Source of the DNA: Chionis minor
Lineage: Eukaryota; Chordata; Aves; Charadriiformes; Chionididae
DNA length: 64,000 nucleotides
Assembly (NCBI GenBank): GCA_013398295.1
Contig: VZSF01003934.1
Span: forward strand, 248,001-312,000
Direction of reading: 5' to 3'
Part shown: positions 12,145 through 23,884 of the stretch, in pieces
How the letters are laid out: every line of letters starts with the position of its first letter
Numbering within the stretch: position 1 is the stretch's first letter
Program-made: the position numbers and the translations under genes
The notes under the pieces: model-generated
Seen by the model: the letters and a program-made list of their open reading frames with translations, nothing else
Told to the model about the DNA's origin: nothing
The model's database searches: none

Positions 12145-15100
12145 CTGCAAGGAAAAACATTGTAACTTATTGACTCAGACAAAACTGGAGTGACTATTTT
12201 GTCACCATCTGATACCAAATTCTTTACAAAGGCATGTGCACTCAGAACGGCATTAGGGTTGCAGTTTACATGAAGCACATGATACTCTTCTAATGTGAAT
12301 ATTGCATAGAGGTGTTCCACTAATTCCTAACTTACTCTGCTGAAAGTTAACATCAGCCTTCTGAGCACAGAGACTTACAGCACTTTTCCTCTGAAATCAT
12401 GTATTTTTTGCTGAAAGAATGTATTTTGCTGTCTCAGGGATACTTGAGTGTGTGCAGCAGAGTAGCCAGGGTACAGAGGCAGAGCAGCATGTTTAGGGTA
12501 CAAAAAAGCCAGAAGCAAGGGGGCTGGCATTTCTAAGCTGTGCTGACCACTCCTACAGGAGGAAGAAACAGAAGTGGTCAGGAAGAACCAAGGCCTGGAA
12601 AAAGCTCTGAGATCTGGAGGGGAACTATAACACAAAGCAACCAGTTGGAATTCCCCTCCCTTTCAGGGTTGAGGGGGAACCCCCAGTGAGTTGGCTGGTT
12701 TGCTTTGTGTTCAGAAACAAGCAGCAGACTTCACTATTTCAATGCAACGCTAAACAGTGGATCAGCTGTCCACAAGAGTTTCCCTAAGTGGAAGAATTTC
12801 ATCAAATACACACAAAATAACCAACCTGTTAGAGAAATTAAAGGAAGGGAAAGGTAGCTTCATAACTAGATTGATGTACTTACACTGGAACGTGTCACAC
12901 CCACCAGCACACGCAGTGGAATGAAATTCCGTTAAGAAATAAGGGGCAGCTGGCAGCACCAAGTTCTGCTTTACTGATCTCCAGAATCAAAGACAGTGCA
13001 ACTTCTCACTAAAATGATCAGAGATGCTGAACCCACTGCAAACACACGACACCCGGAAACACTGAAATCATTCACACCAGAAACAGTAATAACTATTTCC
13101 ATGCCTGAGCAGATCAGGCAAGGAGCAAGCTGATCCTTTCAAGGTTGTTGGGGAGGGCTGAACTTTCAGCAACTATGTTATGAGATTCCAGTATTGCACT
13201 CACCGGAATAAAAGGCGGGAAGGGAGGGTTGGGGTTGGGGTGTCAAGAGACTGTATTAGGCTTTAGTCAGGTTAAATGATTCAGAAGGCAAAAAGACCCA
13301 TCATCTTTTGGGTGCTTCTCACAAGAGTAGCTTCTTTCCTGGTTCACGTTGGCTTCTATGCCACAATGCAGCACCATGCGGAGGTACTCAGACAAGCTAC
13401 TTTGCATATCAGAAGTAATTTAGATGCATTAGCATGGCACTCTGCCAGGGGTAATATGCATGGCCTGCCAGATCTAGCATCTCAGGGCACCATGCCATGT
13501 AGACAATACCCTCCAGAGTCTGTTGTGGCATTCACATCATTAATTTTCTATTCAGGATCCTGCACTGAAAACTTTTTATCTGAACCTTTTCATCTCCCCA
13601 GTGCTAGGAAGTTAATATTTTTGAGTTTTGATTGGACTCCTAGCACTCTTCAGAGATTTAGAACTTCCTGTGTTAGCTGAAGATATCTGCAGCATCTAGC
13701 TACTTTTAAGACAGCTCATAGTGATCCAAACAAAAAAGCTACCACCAACTGAAGGAGTTAAGTAACATGAATCCATGGGAATACAGCTGCACTCACTGGG
13801 CATTCCCTTCACTACTGTCACATGTGAAAGAAATTGTGTTAATAATAGTTTAGGAGGATTTGACATTCTGGTCAGAAGCTCAATGGCTAGATGTACATCC
13901 TCAGAGACTGTAAAATGCTTTTGGTTTTTGTTTATCACCAATGTGATGAATTTTTTTCCCTCCTTGTACATCCAAAGGAAGAACTGAGAATAAATAGATG
14001 CATATCCAACCACAGCAACAATGGTACAATGCAAACAAAACAACAGCCACAAAGAATATGGTGCAAAGACCTGGAATGCAGATGTTTCAGACTTTTATCC
14101 TTCATCTACAGCTGTTCATATAAGTACTGGAGTTTAATACCAGGAAGCTGAAAAGAAACAAAGGTTTCTGACCACCAGATGCAGGAAAAGGCAGGGCTGG
14201 GTCCATAAGACAATAGAAAAGAGGCAACTGAGAGACATGGGATTGTTTTCAACCATAAAAACTGGGGAGTTACGGAACGAGAAGACAGATATATGAGTTT
14301 CTCTTACATTTCATCCTTTCACCTCTTCTCAACTCCCTGGATGCACAAAAGCAGCATGCTTGAAACTAAAAATAGTAACCATTAACACAACAGTAACCGT
14401 TACATCAATGCACACAAAATGTCATTGCTCAGGTTTCTGAGTTCAGCTTTGCGTGCCTGGAGTTTTAGGAGGTTATATTTAGATCATGACAAAATCCCTT
14501 TGCTAAAGTTCAAGTCAGTACAATAATTATACACACACCAGCATGCTTTCATCAAGTCTTTTCCAGCTGTCCTTCATGCACGAGACCCACAAATATGAGA
14601 ACTATGCTTTAAATTACTCAGTGTCTGAAGTGTTTAATTTCCTCTCTGGGTGACATTCAGTCCTGGACTCTCCCATCTCCTGGTGAGGAAATTATCAGTT
14701 ACATAATTACAGACATTAGCCCAAGAATTCTGAACCTGCAGTTACTCTATATTAAAGCGCAATTATGGTCAGAGATGTGACCACATAAACATGGCACCTT
14801 CTTACTCAGCAAATCTGCTGGATACACAGCTAGGCCTTCTGATTTTGGTGACAGAAATAAGGCTATACTTTTCTTAGTTTGGTCAAAATAAATCTTTAAC
14901 CAATAGTTTATTCTCCAAATATGTTATTTTGGGTCCACGAGATCTGCCCACAAATTAGTGCAAATTTGAAAATAGTTTTGACTAGAAAAAGTAAATAAGA
15001 CATTTGGAAAATTGTAATCATTTTGTTTTGACATATTTTTAACAAGGCATGGCATTTTCTTATCTCAAAGAAGGCTGAAACCAATTTTGCCAACAAGAAA

Positions 15101-18100
15101 AACCTAAACAAAATACAGAAGATACAATTCTCAACAAAACAGGATCCCTGATGACTTAGCCAGTAAAATTGATCACTCATGCAATATTGCTCCTAAAATG
15201 TGAAGAACAAGTTTCTAGCTATTACGTCATCACACCTGTAGCAATATGGCAGTATCAGAAACGAAGCATCTGTCAATTCTCTGCCCTTGTCCTCTACAGA
15301 AAGTATATGTTTCCATGACCTGCACGAAAGAGCCTATGCTGATGAGGTGTGATTATTCCAAGTTGGTATATGCCCTCTTTGATGTTAAAAATTTGTTCTA
15401 CGTGCCATTTTGTTGAAGGCCGCAGATTTGATTTTGAATTAATGTTCAAGTATGTTCTTTACTGTCTGTTAAAGCCATACTGAACTACAGCTCCAAAAGA
15501 AATTCCAGCACCTGCACCATACAATGAACTTCTCATGATCGTCAGTTCAAATGGAGCATGCTACGGTAAAAAATGTCTGTCTTCTGAAATAAAACCATTT
15601 TCCACACCTGAATATCAAAGCAAGTGCATTTCATCACCTGTTCAAATACTTTCAAAAGTCAGTGCACTTTTTTTTGCAAGCAGAACCCTTGCAACAGCTT
15701 GCTTGCTTCAGGTATTCCTTAAGATCTGAATCCTTCTGAGTTGGAGATCCAGTGGAGAATGTTCTAGCGTTATTATAAATGGATCAACTCTGATCCTAGA
15801 GGCTCATAATGACTAAAAGCAGCGTCCTGAAGATTGGTGGACTGTTGTTGAGTGAGGCTCTTCTAGGCCAAGGTAAACCAGGAAAAGAGTCAGGACTACA
15901 CAGATTAGAAGAAGTTTAGGATACGTAGATCTCATGAACAGGACCCAAAGACTGCAGTCTGGTACAACTCCACATGGGGAATCTGGGGATCACTATCAAG
16001 GATACACGTTATAAATAAACTTGCAGAAAACATGCACCACTAAGAAACGCAGTGTCTGGAAAAAACAGTGCTTCAAGAATTCTCAAGCTACTCACCAAAT
16101 TTATGAGCATTTTTAAAATTGAGTTTCTGAACAAAATTACCTCTGCTAACATCTGGCTGCTGACAAGGACTGGGTTCATAATCAGGACTAAGAATGACCT
16201 TGCCAGGCGATCATGACAGAAGATACACTGATACATTCAATATTCACAGGCCTTTTGTCACTTCCTCACTGCAAACTCCCCTGAGGATACACCATGATTT
16301 GCTGATAATGAAAAAGCAGCAGCAAGAGTGTTCTTCCCAGCACTTCTTCTAAGTGCATTGCAACAAGAGAACCTTACCAAAATGAAAGACCAAAACAATT
16401 ATGTTACTCATGTTTTCCCTAGGTAAACTGGCTAACAATGTGCACTCTGAAAAAGGCTCTTCAGCCATGTTACAGGAGATCATTGCTGGAAGAGAATGGC
16501 TGGCTTTTTCTCCAGTAAACCTCAAGTGTGCTGCAGGGGCTTCTTGTGGTGGCAAAATACTGTACACCATTTCAAACAAAAAAAAATCTGTTTCAGCATT
16601 ACAGAAACACCTTCAGGAGTACTGTTTCTGAGGCACAGGATTTTTTACGGATGTCTCTGCTTCATCAGAACAACCACAGTTAGGTAAATGGAGCCTTTGG
16701 AAGCCTGAGTAGAAAGGAACCGAAGACTCACTCTGAACCACAGTTGCCACTGGCATCTCCCTGTCACTTGCTGGAGACTCACTATGGAAGCCTTTGCTGT
16801 GACAAGGCACAAATCCCACCTCCCTCACTCCCACAGTGAAGCTTGTCTTCTAAACCCTAGGCACAACTGGCATGCAAGGATAGATTATTTTCTCGTCTCT
16901 TGATAATCTTCTGTTGATTGTTCCTTACTCAGACTTGAGGTATCACAATGTTCCTAATGATATTCCTACATTTCCTTAAGATAATTATGGATGAGACCAG
17001 CTTTTTCTATATATTCTGAATTGAATATATGTTTTACTTCCTTCTACATAAGCTGCCTGTTCCCCAGGGGATCATGAAACAGTTGATGTACGTATTGTTT
17101 GCAACGCACTCCACAGACAGCAGTGTAAGCTGATCTCAGTCAAACTGCCTCTGTCAGAAGACAAATTCTCACCAGCGCTCATCCCTATGCATTAGTTTCG
17201 TAATTCCTGTATTGTTGCATGTTTGATAAATAAGGAACATTACATAATTATTAAATTTAACAGTAATAAACTTACAAAATTGTATGTTCACGTACAAGAA
17301 AACACTACCAATGACCACAAATAACAGGCTTGAATTCAGTCAAATGACAGGATGGTAACTTTTCTGGTTATTCAGAGCCACTCTGAAACACAGTAGACAA
17401 TTTGACAGCATCACTCAAAAGCCCTCTAATTTTGACACCCTCTCTAATGAATACTAATATATTAGTACAGCACCTCTTGTTGGTAGGCAATGATTCTAGT
17501 AGGTATTCCAGGCTTTAACTAAGTTCACCAGTATGTTTCGCAACAGCTGACAGTCAGTCCTCACATTTGATAAAATTTTTGGGCATGGTGTCAATGTAAC
17601 ACTTTCTGACACTCTTTTAATAATTGTCACAGCATAAATAAAAATTAAACAAGGGGGGGTAGTTGGTAAAGCTCTGAGTATGAATGGCTGCATAACTGCT
17701 GTCCACTCAAACCTGATGAACTGTGAAAGCATGAATTTTGATTATGAAAGTGTAATAGAATATATTTTGATAGGAAGTTGGCCTGTGGCTTAATGCAGTT
17801 AATAGGAATTTGAAGAAATGGCTATTACGTACATGGTTTCTAATTTTCAAACATCTCAGGAGGGCTGCTCCAAGTTAAAAAAATGTGCGCCTTCAAATTA
17901 TTATACAAGTAAATTAGGTAACTCTGCATTTAAATGAGTCCAGCTTGTAACTAGGTGTATATAATAAATGATCTTGCATATACAGTGTGCTCTATGTATG
18001 CATTAGTCAGAGGATGGCACATATCCATAATTGAAAACCAGGTCAAGTCAAAAACAAAACAAAACAAAAATCTACCACAGGAAGAATTTCACAGTTTAAA

Positions 18101-18996
18101 AAATAAATTACAATAAAAGAAGTAATCACAGGATCATAAGCTGCAATTACATGATCCTTAGTATGGGTTTGTACTTTCCTGGGTCACCTAGCAGTACCAA
18201 TCTGACTGGACCAGGTTGGCACATATGATCATATTATGGATGTAGTAGGAGAACAAATAATACAGCTATCAGGCATAAAGTCACATGACACAGAAGTAAC
18301 TTGTAAAAAAGTTCTAAGCAACCTGAAACCAGAAGAATGAATTTCTATCATATGATCTCTTCGCATTTTGTATCTCTGGCACTTTTGAGCTAGCATTATG
18401 AGTCCAAAAGCTGGATTTTTTTACTTTCGAGCTACAGAATGCAGGTACTCATTTATTCCATGGTAAAGGGCTGCATGTTGTAACTTGTGCTGCATTTCAG
18501 CAAGATAAGCCATCTCTCGCTACCTTTCATTTACTGAAGGATAAATGTATGCACAGACATTAACTACTTACAGTAAATGATGTATTGCCCTTTGTTTCTA
18601 ATTTTGATTTTTGTGAGTTTAAATTTTTTTAAATTTTAAAATATATACAAAAATTATTCATTTACTTGAAACTGTGCTGCTTTTTTGAAACATTTGGAAC
18701 TAAAGCAGGCAAACTCTCAGCAATAAAATGTGATCAGCTGGGTGAGAAAAGAAGGAAAAAATATTCAATGGGAAAAGGAAGTTTCTAAAAATACCTCGTT
18801 GTTGAGCTGAGTTTGATGTGGCTTCCATTGTTCTAACCTCATTCACAAGTTTTTTCCCACCCTACCTACAACTTTCATACAAGATACATATTGTCATAGT
18901 ATTGCCACAAGCCTTGGAGATTAGGGCTAGCTAAGGGGCATGAGAGCTTATGACAGGAAACTGCATTTTCAGATAGCGTTAAGTCATTGTACTTAC
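12145..18996 (-). other. PREX1: PREX1 intron 3
   Basis: This 6852-bp intron has a GTAAGT donor and a TTGCAG acceptor. Its notable content is a five-tract guanine motif on the plus strand (13217-13240). The rest is unique AT-rich DNA, with an especially AT-rich patch around 18610-18660. No transposon or second gene was recognised. Confidence 0.9.
13217..13240 (+). other. G-quadruplex-forming motif, five G tracts
   Basis: Five guanine tracts of 3, 3, 3, 4 and 4 are separated by loops AA, A, TT and TT. This fits the standard G3+N1-7 pattern with very short loops, which usually makes a stable structure. The G-rich strand is the template strand of PREX1, so the intron RNA itself would be C-rich here. 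It lies in intron 3, about 1.1 kb upstream of exon 4 in the direction of transcription. Confidence 0.85.
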
Positions 18997-19119
18997 AAAT
19001 TTTAAGAAAACATTTCCCAGTTCATGCTGAGACTGAGGTTCTGGTTGTAAACAAAATTCCAGGGCAGCCAGGAACTCCTTGTGAACACCAAGAATGTCTT
19101 CGATGTTAGAAAACAAGAC
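18997..19119 (-). CDS. PREX1: PREX1 exon 3: DH domain (41 codons)
   Basis: This 123-nt exon begins [16 protein letters not shown] and ends [13 protein letters not shown], in phase 0 at both ends. The [16 protein letters not shown] pattern is the typical second conserved block of DH domains, where helices pack before the Rac-binding face. The [16 protein letters not shown] stretch favours P-Rex1 over P-Rex2. The acceptor is TTTATATTTCAG and the donor is TTT followed by a consensus GTAAGT. The frame stays open into both flanking introns (about 18979-19443), so an uncritical ORF call would give a spurious 154-residue protein; only the 41 codons between the splice sites are supported. It follows exon 2 after a 4693-bp intron. 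Confidence 0.95.
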
Positions 19120-19924
19120 CTGAAATATAAAGAGCAAAACTTTGCTAGCTGTTAACATATCTGAGACTGTTTTGCTTAAGTAGTAGCACCAAAATATTGT
19201 GGGTCTAGACTTGCCGTGATAGGATCTAAAGCACAGACAGGGACTCATACAGAATGAATTACACTGTATTTGCTGCTTTCCTGACCCCCTATAGAAATCT
19301 TTATTGCTACTGAAGTACCTGCTGTAAATGAAGGTTATCTTTCCAGACACCTGAGCATGATGACGTAAGCAACCTCTTTCAAGTCCAGAGAAGATTTCCT
19401 GCGAGACCAACCAGGTGAATGGAATCACAAGGACCAAACTCACTTTGCAGGAGATAGAAGCAGGAAGTCATTTGCCTTTCCTTCCCGTGCGTTAGAAATC
19501 ACTTTCTAGAGGAAAGGGACTTGAAGCTATCACACACAAAGATGTACCTGTACATAAGAGACCTAACCTCTGCCACGTGGGACCTAGCATTTCACTGACA
19601 GGAGTACAGAACAGTCCAAATGCTTGCAAGCCACAGAGCAGCATTTTAGAGTTCCCTTTCACTGATCTCAGTGGTTCTAAAAGGCACATGTAATGGGGAT
19701 AGAGGCCCCTTGTTTAGATGTGTACTAAAAGGTAATTGTGCAATCTCACAGCTAAATGATCCCTAGTGATTTGAGTACACATGTGCTAAGGGGAATAAGC
19801 TGACAGGGTGAAAGCTGCTATACACATAATCTTTGTAAGTCTTAATCATTTTCATACAAAATATGAAAAGAAATTGTGCATACACATATAGGAGGATGGA
19901 ATGCGATCTACACAGGGGGAGAAG

Positions 19925-19940
19925 TCCTGATGCATCAGGA
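19925..19940. repeat. 16-bp perfect palindrome
   Basis: TCCTGATGCATCAGGA equals its own reverse complement. It is immediately followed by the direct repeat at 19941-19964. It could be a symmetric protein-binding site; the core contains TGATGCATCA, but no factor can be named from this alone. Confidence 0.9.
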
Positions 19941-19964
19941 CACAGCCATCACACACAGCCATCA
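19941..19964 (+). repeat. 13-bp direct repeat, two copies
   Basis: CACAGCCATCA occurs at 19941-19951 and 19954-19964 with a period of 13 bp. A looser third unit (GACAGCCACTG) follows at about 19970-19980. Confidence 0.85.
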
Positions 19965-21909
19965 GCACTGACAGCCACTGGAGGAAAGCCTGAATGGGCA
20001 GAGTGGATCCTGGAGTCTGCAGTGACATACATATTGCAGATGCCATTTGCTATCACTTTGCTTTAACTACGCCACTTGCAAAGAGAAGATCTGCAGGGCA
20101 GTCAAACCAGCTTCCACATTGGAAGCAGCCTCCCAGGTCCTGGACAGCAAGTGGGTGACATGACTCTGAACCCCAAAGCGTGCAGCCTGACAGAGCCAGC
20201 CTTCATCTTCCTCACATTCAGCGTGGGATGTGATCAAGCCTAACATCTTCCAACACTTCCCAAAGCACCTGATCTATCACCAAGCTTTCCAACTTTATGC
20301 AGTGGAATTTACTCACCACACTGACACTGATTCAGCCTGATGGCTGGTGATGGGGCAGTAATTCAGAAAAACAATAATCTGTAAATTAAGTCTAATTGTT
20401 AAAGACGGGAAGGAAACATCAATTCCTGGTTTAACACCGGTTTCTCTCTGGTTTTGCAGGGGTGGACAAGATCAGGAATTAAAGGAGCCTTCCTCTTTGC
20501 ATGTACCCAGGTTCAACTCTATACCTGCTGTTATTCAAGGACGGGCAGAGTATTTCTCTCAAACTCCTCCTACAAGCTGTCTGCATATGCAAGAGCAGAG
20601 CCTGCTGCATCTTCCTTGTCGTTGCTCCCCTCTCACTGCAGGACATGGTAGTATTCACCACCGTTAATGCATACTTGTGCCTCATAACTCCTTTCTAGCT
20701 CTGAATAAACTAAAAGATTCCAACACGCTGAATTTGCACTGGTGGGCTCTGAAACAAAGTAAAGGACAGGGAGCTAGGACCATTTGATTGCTTCCAGAAA
20801 ACTTCCCATGCTAATTCAAGCAGAGCATACGATGGTTCTGTCACATGGCCGAAACTGATGTGATGACACAGTAGCCTCTGTCTGCATGGCTTTGCCAGAA
20901 GCTGTGCCAAAAGGGGATTAACAAGGAAGAGGAAAACATCTGTCAGGAATGATTTTATCCTTCAGGACCAGCCTTCAGGGGGTATTTTTTGATCCAAGGC
21001 ATATCTGTGTAATCTAATGAATTCCGTGGTGGTCAGTCGAGCTCTGCTTGCAGCAGAATTCGCAGAAGATACACTTGAAAATCAAGGCAGCAGAGAGACC
21101 TTGACTGCATGTGCTTCTTTATCTAATACACAGTTATCATTTATAAGCCTCATGTGAGGATCTATGTCTGGCAGCTTGCATATGCCCTCAAGTTATACTG
21201 CCTTCAATCTACTGTATCGGTAAAATGACATCAGTGCCCTGCTGTGAATGTAGCGTAACACTAACATACCAATGGAGTTATTCCCACATGAGGCAGCAAA
21301 TAAACTAAAAACATTTTTTTATGATGTTGCTGCAGCTGTTAGTCACTGGAGTACTTGTAAAATCTGGGCCTGGCACTGGACTCAATGTGGCCTTTCTGTA
21401 AGGGGATACACTGGCCAAAGACTACTGAAATCTCCCGTACGTAGCACCAGCTGTAGGAGAAACCTGCAAAAAATAATACTGGGAGCAATAGCCCAAATTA
21501 TCCTAAAAAGCACTTTCTACTTTTACTCTGAGGTGAGTGACTGCCAGAATACCCTGTATTTTCTTTTAGACATTTCTGTTGCGTGAAGAAAGAGAGGAAA
21601 AGACCAGCTTCTCCTTACGTAAGGTGCCAAACCATTTTTACAGTCTCTGCTATCGTCTTTGCTGTTGCCAGCCACCTCACAGCTCTCCGGTGAGTCAAGA
21701 TACAAAATATTAGCAGGGAGAGTTATTGGAAGTCCCAACACCACCTTGTTTGTCCTGCCTGTACCAGCAAGGAGTGAGAAAGGAAAAGGAAAGAAAGAAT
21801 AGATATCTTTCAACTGCAGGAAAGATAGTGAAATTATTTAGGGTAAGGGGAGAAGGTGGGCAGGAAGGGGAGATAACATTGACTCTCATCAGGAAAACGG
21901 TGCCTTTGT

Positions 21910-21924
21910 CATTCTATGATTCTA
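21910..21924 (+). repeat. CR1-tail-like 15-mer
   Basis: The sequence CATTCTATGATTCTA is identical to the terminal 15 bp of the CR1 tail at 22365-22351 but in the opposite orientation. The bases upstream (to about 21840) do not resemble the rest of a CR1 3' end, so this is either a very worn CR1 remnant or chance. Confidence 0.4.
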
Positions 21925-22351
21925 CTTCACCAGCAATAGGCATAGGCTCTTTATTACTGAAGAGAAGCTCTGATATTGTAAAGCTGTGTATTGTAATAAT
22001 AAGAATAAATGAGGTCTCACAGTGGCCTCAAAAAGACCCCCCAGGCACTTCAAGAATGACACGAAAATGAAGTGGTACTTCCCCAGAGGAGTATGATGAA
22101 ACTTCAAATACAAATACATTTAAATCAGTAGAGAAAATACGGATTCTTCTGCACAGGCTTTGTGGGCACTGCATCTAATTATGTGGGAGTCACAATTAAT
22201 ATTCACTTTGATGATACATGAATAATGATAGAATAATAACTTTCATCAACATTCTCAGCTGTTCATCAGATTGGCAAATAATCATGTAGGTTTAGTTCTC
22301 ATGCAGAGCTTACTTTTTGCACACTCTCTGCACATGACATCGATTGTTATT

Positions 22352-22625
22352 AGAATCATAGAATGGTTTGGGTTGGAAGGGACCTTAAAGATCATCTAGT
22401 TCCAAACCCCCTGCCCTGGGCAGGGACACCTTCCACTAGACCAGATTGCGCAAAGCCCCATCCAACCTGGCCTTGAACACCTCCAGGGATGGAGCATCCA
22501 CAGCTTCCCTGGGCAACCTGTTCCAGTGCCTCACCACCCTCAGAGCAAAAAATTCCTTCCTGAGATCTAATCTACCCTGTTTCAGTTTGAAGCCATTACC
22601 CCTCGTCCTACTGTCACTAATCACT
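22352..22625 (-). mobile_element. CR1 LINE retrotransposon, 5'-truncated 3' end
   Basis: Chicken Repeat 1 is a non-LTR retrotransposon that dominates bird genomes, and its copies are usually heavily 5'-truncated. This copy runs on the minus strand, the same direction as PREX1. It keeps about 62 codons of the C-terminal end of ORF2 (22624-22436), including the recognisable [14 protein letters not shown] and [12 protein letters not shown] motifs, then a stop. After the stop comes a short 3' tail with the usual CCTTCCAACCCAAACC and one ATTCTATG unit plus ATTCT. The preserved frame suggests a fairly young copy or simply a short one. No endonuclease or reverse-transcriptase core remains, so it cannot be mobile on its own. 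Confidence 0.95.
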
Positions 22626-23076
22626 TATCTACTTTTTCTTCAGCCCCCTCCCCCAACTTACTTCAGTCTCTAGTGAGTTTTTGGGGAGCAGAGACTTCCA
22701 AATTTGAAGACAACGAGAAGCTTAGCTCCACAAAGCTGCCAAGCCATCTTGCTACCAGCCCCTTCTGATGCCAGTCAGTCAATCCTATGGTATTGCTAGC
22801 CTGTAGAATAAGTAGGCAAAACAGGGGCTAGAGCCCTGCTAGGATCTCTGTACATCCAGGGAATACTAGTATGTGAAAGGGAAGAACCTGCCTTAGGGAA
22901 ACACATGCCAGCTGCTGTAACGCTGGCTGGGGTGATATACCTGTTATTGCTGTGCCCTGCTCCCACGAGCGTAAAGGGCAAAGTTTCTGCTGATTCAAGA
23001 GCTACAGGATCAAATGCAAGCCCAGTAAGTAAGTCTCTAATGGCAAACAAACTGCACCCTGCCCCACTGGTGATCA

Positions 23077-23140
23077 GGTTTCACTTGCATATGTGTACAA
23101 AGAGTGTTTTGGTTTCACATTCATATGTGTACAAGGAAGG
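23077..23140 (+). repeat. 34-bp imperfect tandem duplication
   Basis: The units start at 23077 and 23111, each with GGTTTCAC, then a three-base variable spot, then CATATGTGTACAA. The 3' ends of the units diverge. It is non-coding and lies in intron 2. Confidence 0.85.
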
Positions 23141-23812
23141 GTTCTAAGCCAAATTACTACAAGAAAGAGTTGCTTGTATTTATTGAAATAATGAACAACA
23201 AGGTCTCCTGTGACCATAGGCACTAGAGACGCTGGTACCTCACAGCTCTATGTCCCTTATCTCCTTCCAGTGCAAAATTCATGCAGGAACCTCCTCGTAC
23301 AAGGGTCTCGCATTACTTAGTCCTCCCACAAGAATCCAAATTCCTTCTCACTAGAACACAGAGGAATACTCCTGTCTCTCATAAGCCCTATCGATTTTAG
23401 ATTTGTAAAAGACAGCATATGCAAATTGGCTAACTGAATACTGTCAAGCAAAATAGACAAGGGCTGTCCATTCCCTGCCTTTCCTCTCAAAGACACTGAA
23501 AAGGCCTCTCTGTCCTCTACCCACCGTTTCACAAACCTTGCCAAAAGTTACTATCTCTGACAACACTACACTGTTATCAAGCTTTACTGAAATTAGCTGA
23601 TGGGATGAAAAATTGCTGGAAGATGACAGCTATAGGACTGGGCAAACAGATTGACAGATAAATTGTCAACATGAGCCTCTTTTCCCTCGGGAACTAGTTT
23701 AATAATAAGCATCAATATGACATGAGGATATTTGATATTCATATCCCTGAATCTAGCCTTTCATTACATATCATTTTCCCTACCAAGAAAATGAGGAGGA
23801 TAGAAGAAATAC

Positions 23813-23884
23813 CTTAACATTCTCCTCTGTTATGTACTTCTCGGCTTTGTCCACAGCATTCTGGCGGATCCGGTGAAGAAATGC
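23813..23884 (-). CDS. PREX1: PREX1 exon 2: start of DH domain core (24 codons)
   Basis: This 72-nt exon begins AFLHRIRQNAVDKA and ends ITEENVK, in phase 0 at both ends. It corresponds to roughly residues 74-97 of human P-Rex1 by my recollection of that protein. It encodes the end of the first DH helix and the loop into the next. The acceptor is a long T-rich tract ending ATATCTACAG. The donor is AAG followed by GTATTTC, a weaker donor than those of the other three exons. AFLHRIRQN and TEENVK match the mammalian protein closely, while the middle (AVDKAEKYI) differs, as expected for a surface loop. It is too short and too split to stand out as an open frame, so recognition rests on the peptide plus splice sites. 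The conserved DH glutamate that contacts Rac is in exon 1, outside the window. Confidence 0.93.

Larger units (their letters stand above)
19120..23812 (-). other. PREX1: PREX1 intron 2
   Basis: This 4693-bp intron has a GTATTT donor and a TTTCAG acceptor. It holds the CR1 LINE fragment (22352-22625), an isolated CR1-tail-like 15-mer facing it (21910-21924), a 16-bp perfect palindrome beside a 13-bp direct repeat (19925-19964) and a 34-bp imperfect duplication (23077-23140). Confidence 0.9.

Noticed and set aside
18979..19443. Open frame of 154 codons on the minus strand covering exon 3
   Set aside because: Only 18997-19119 is exon; the rest is read-through into flanking introns past clear AG and GT signals.
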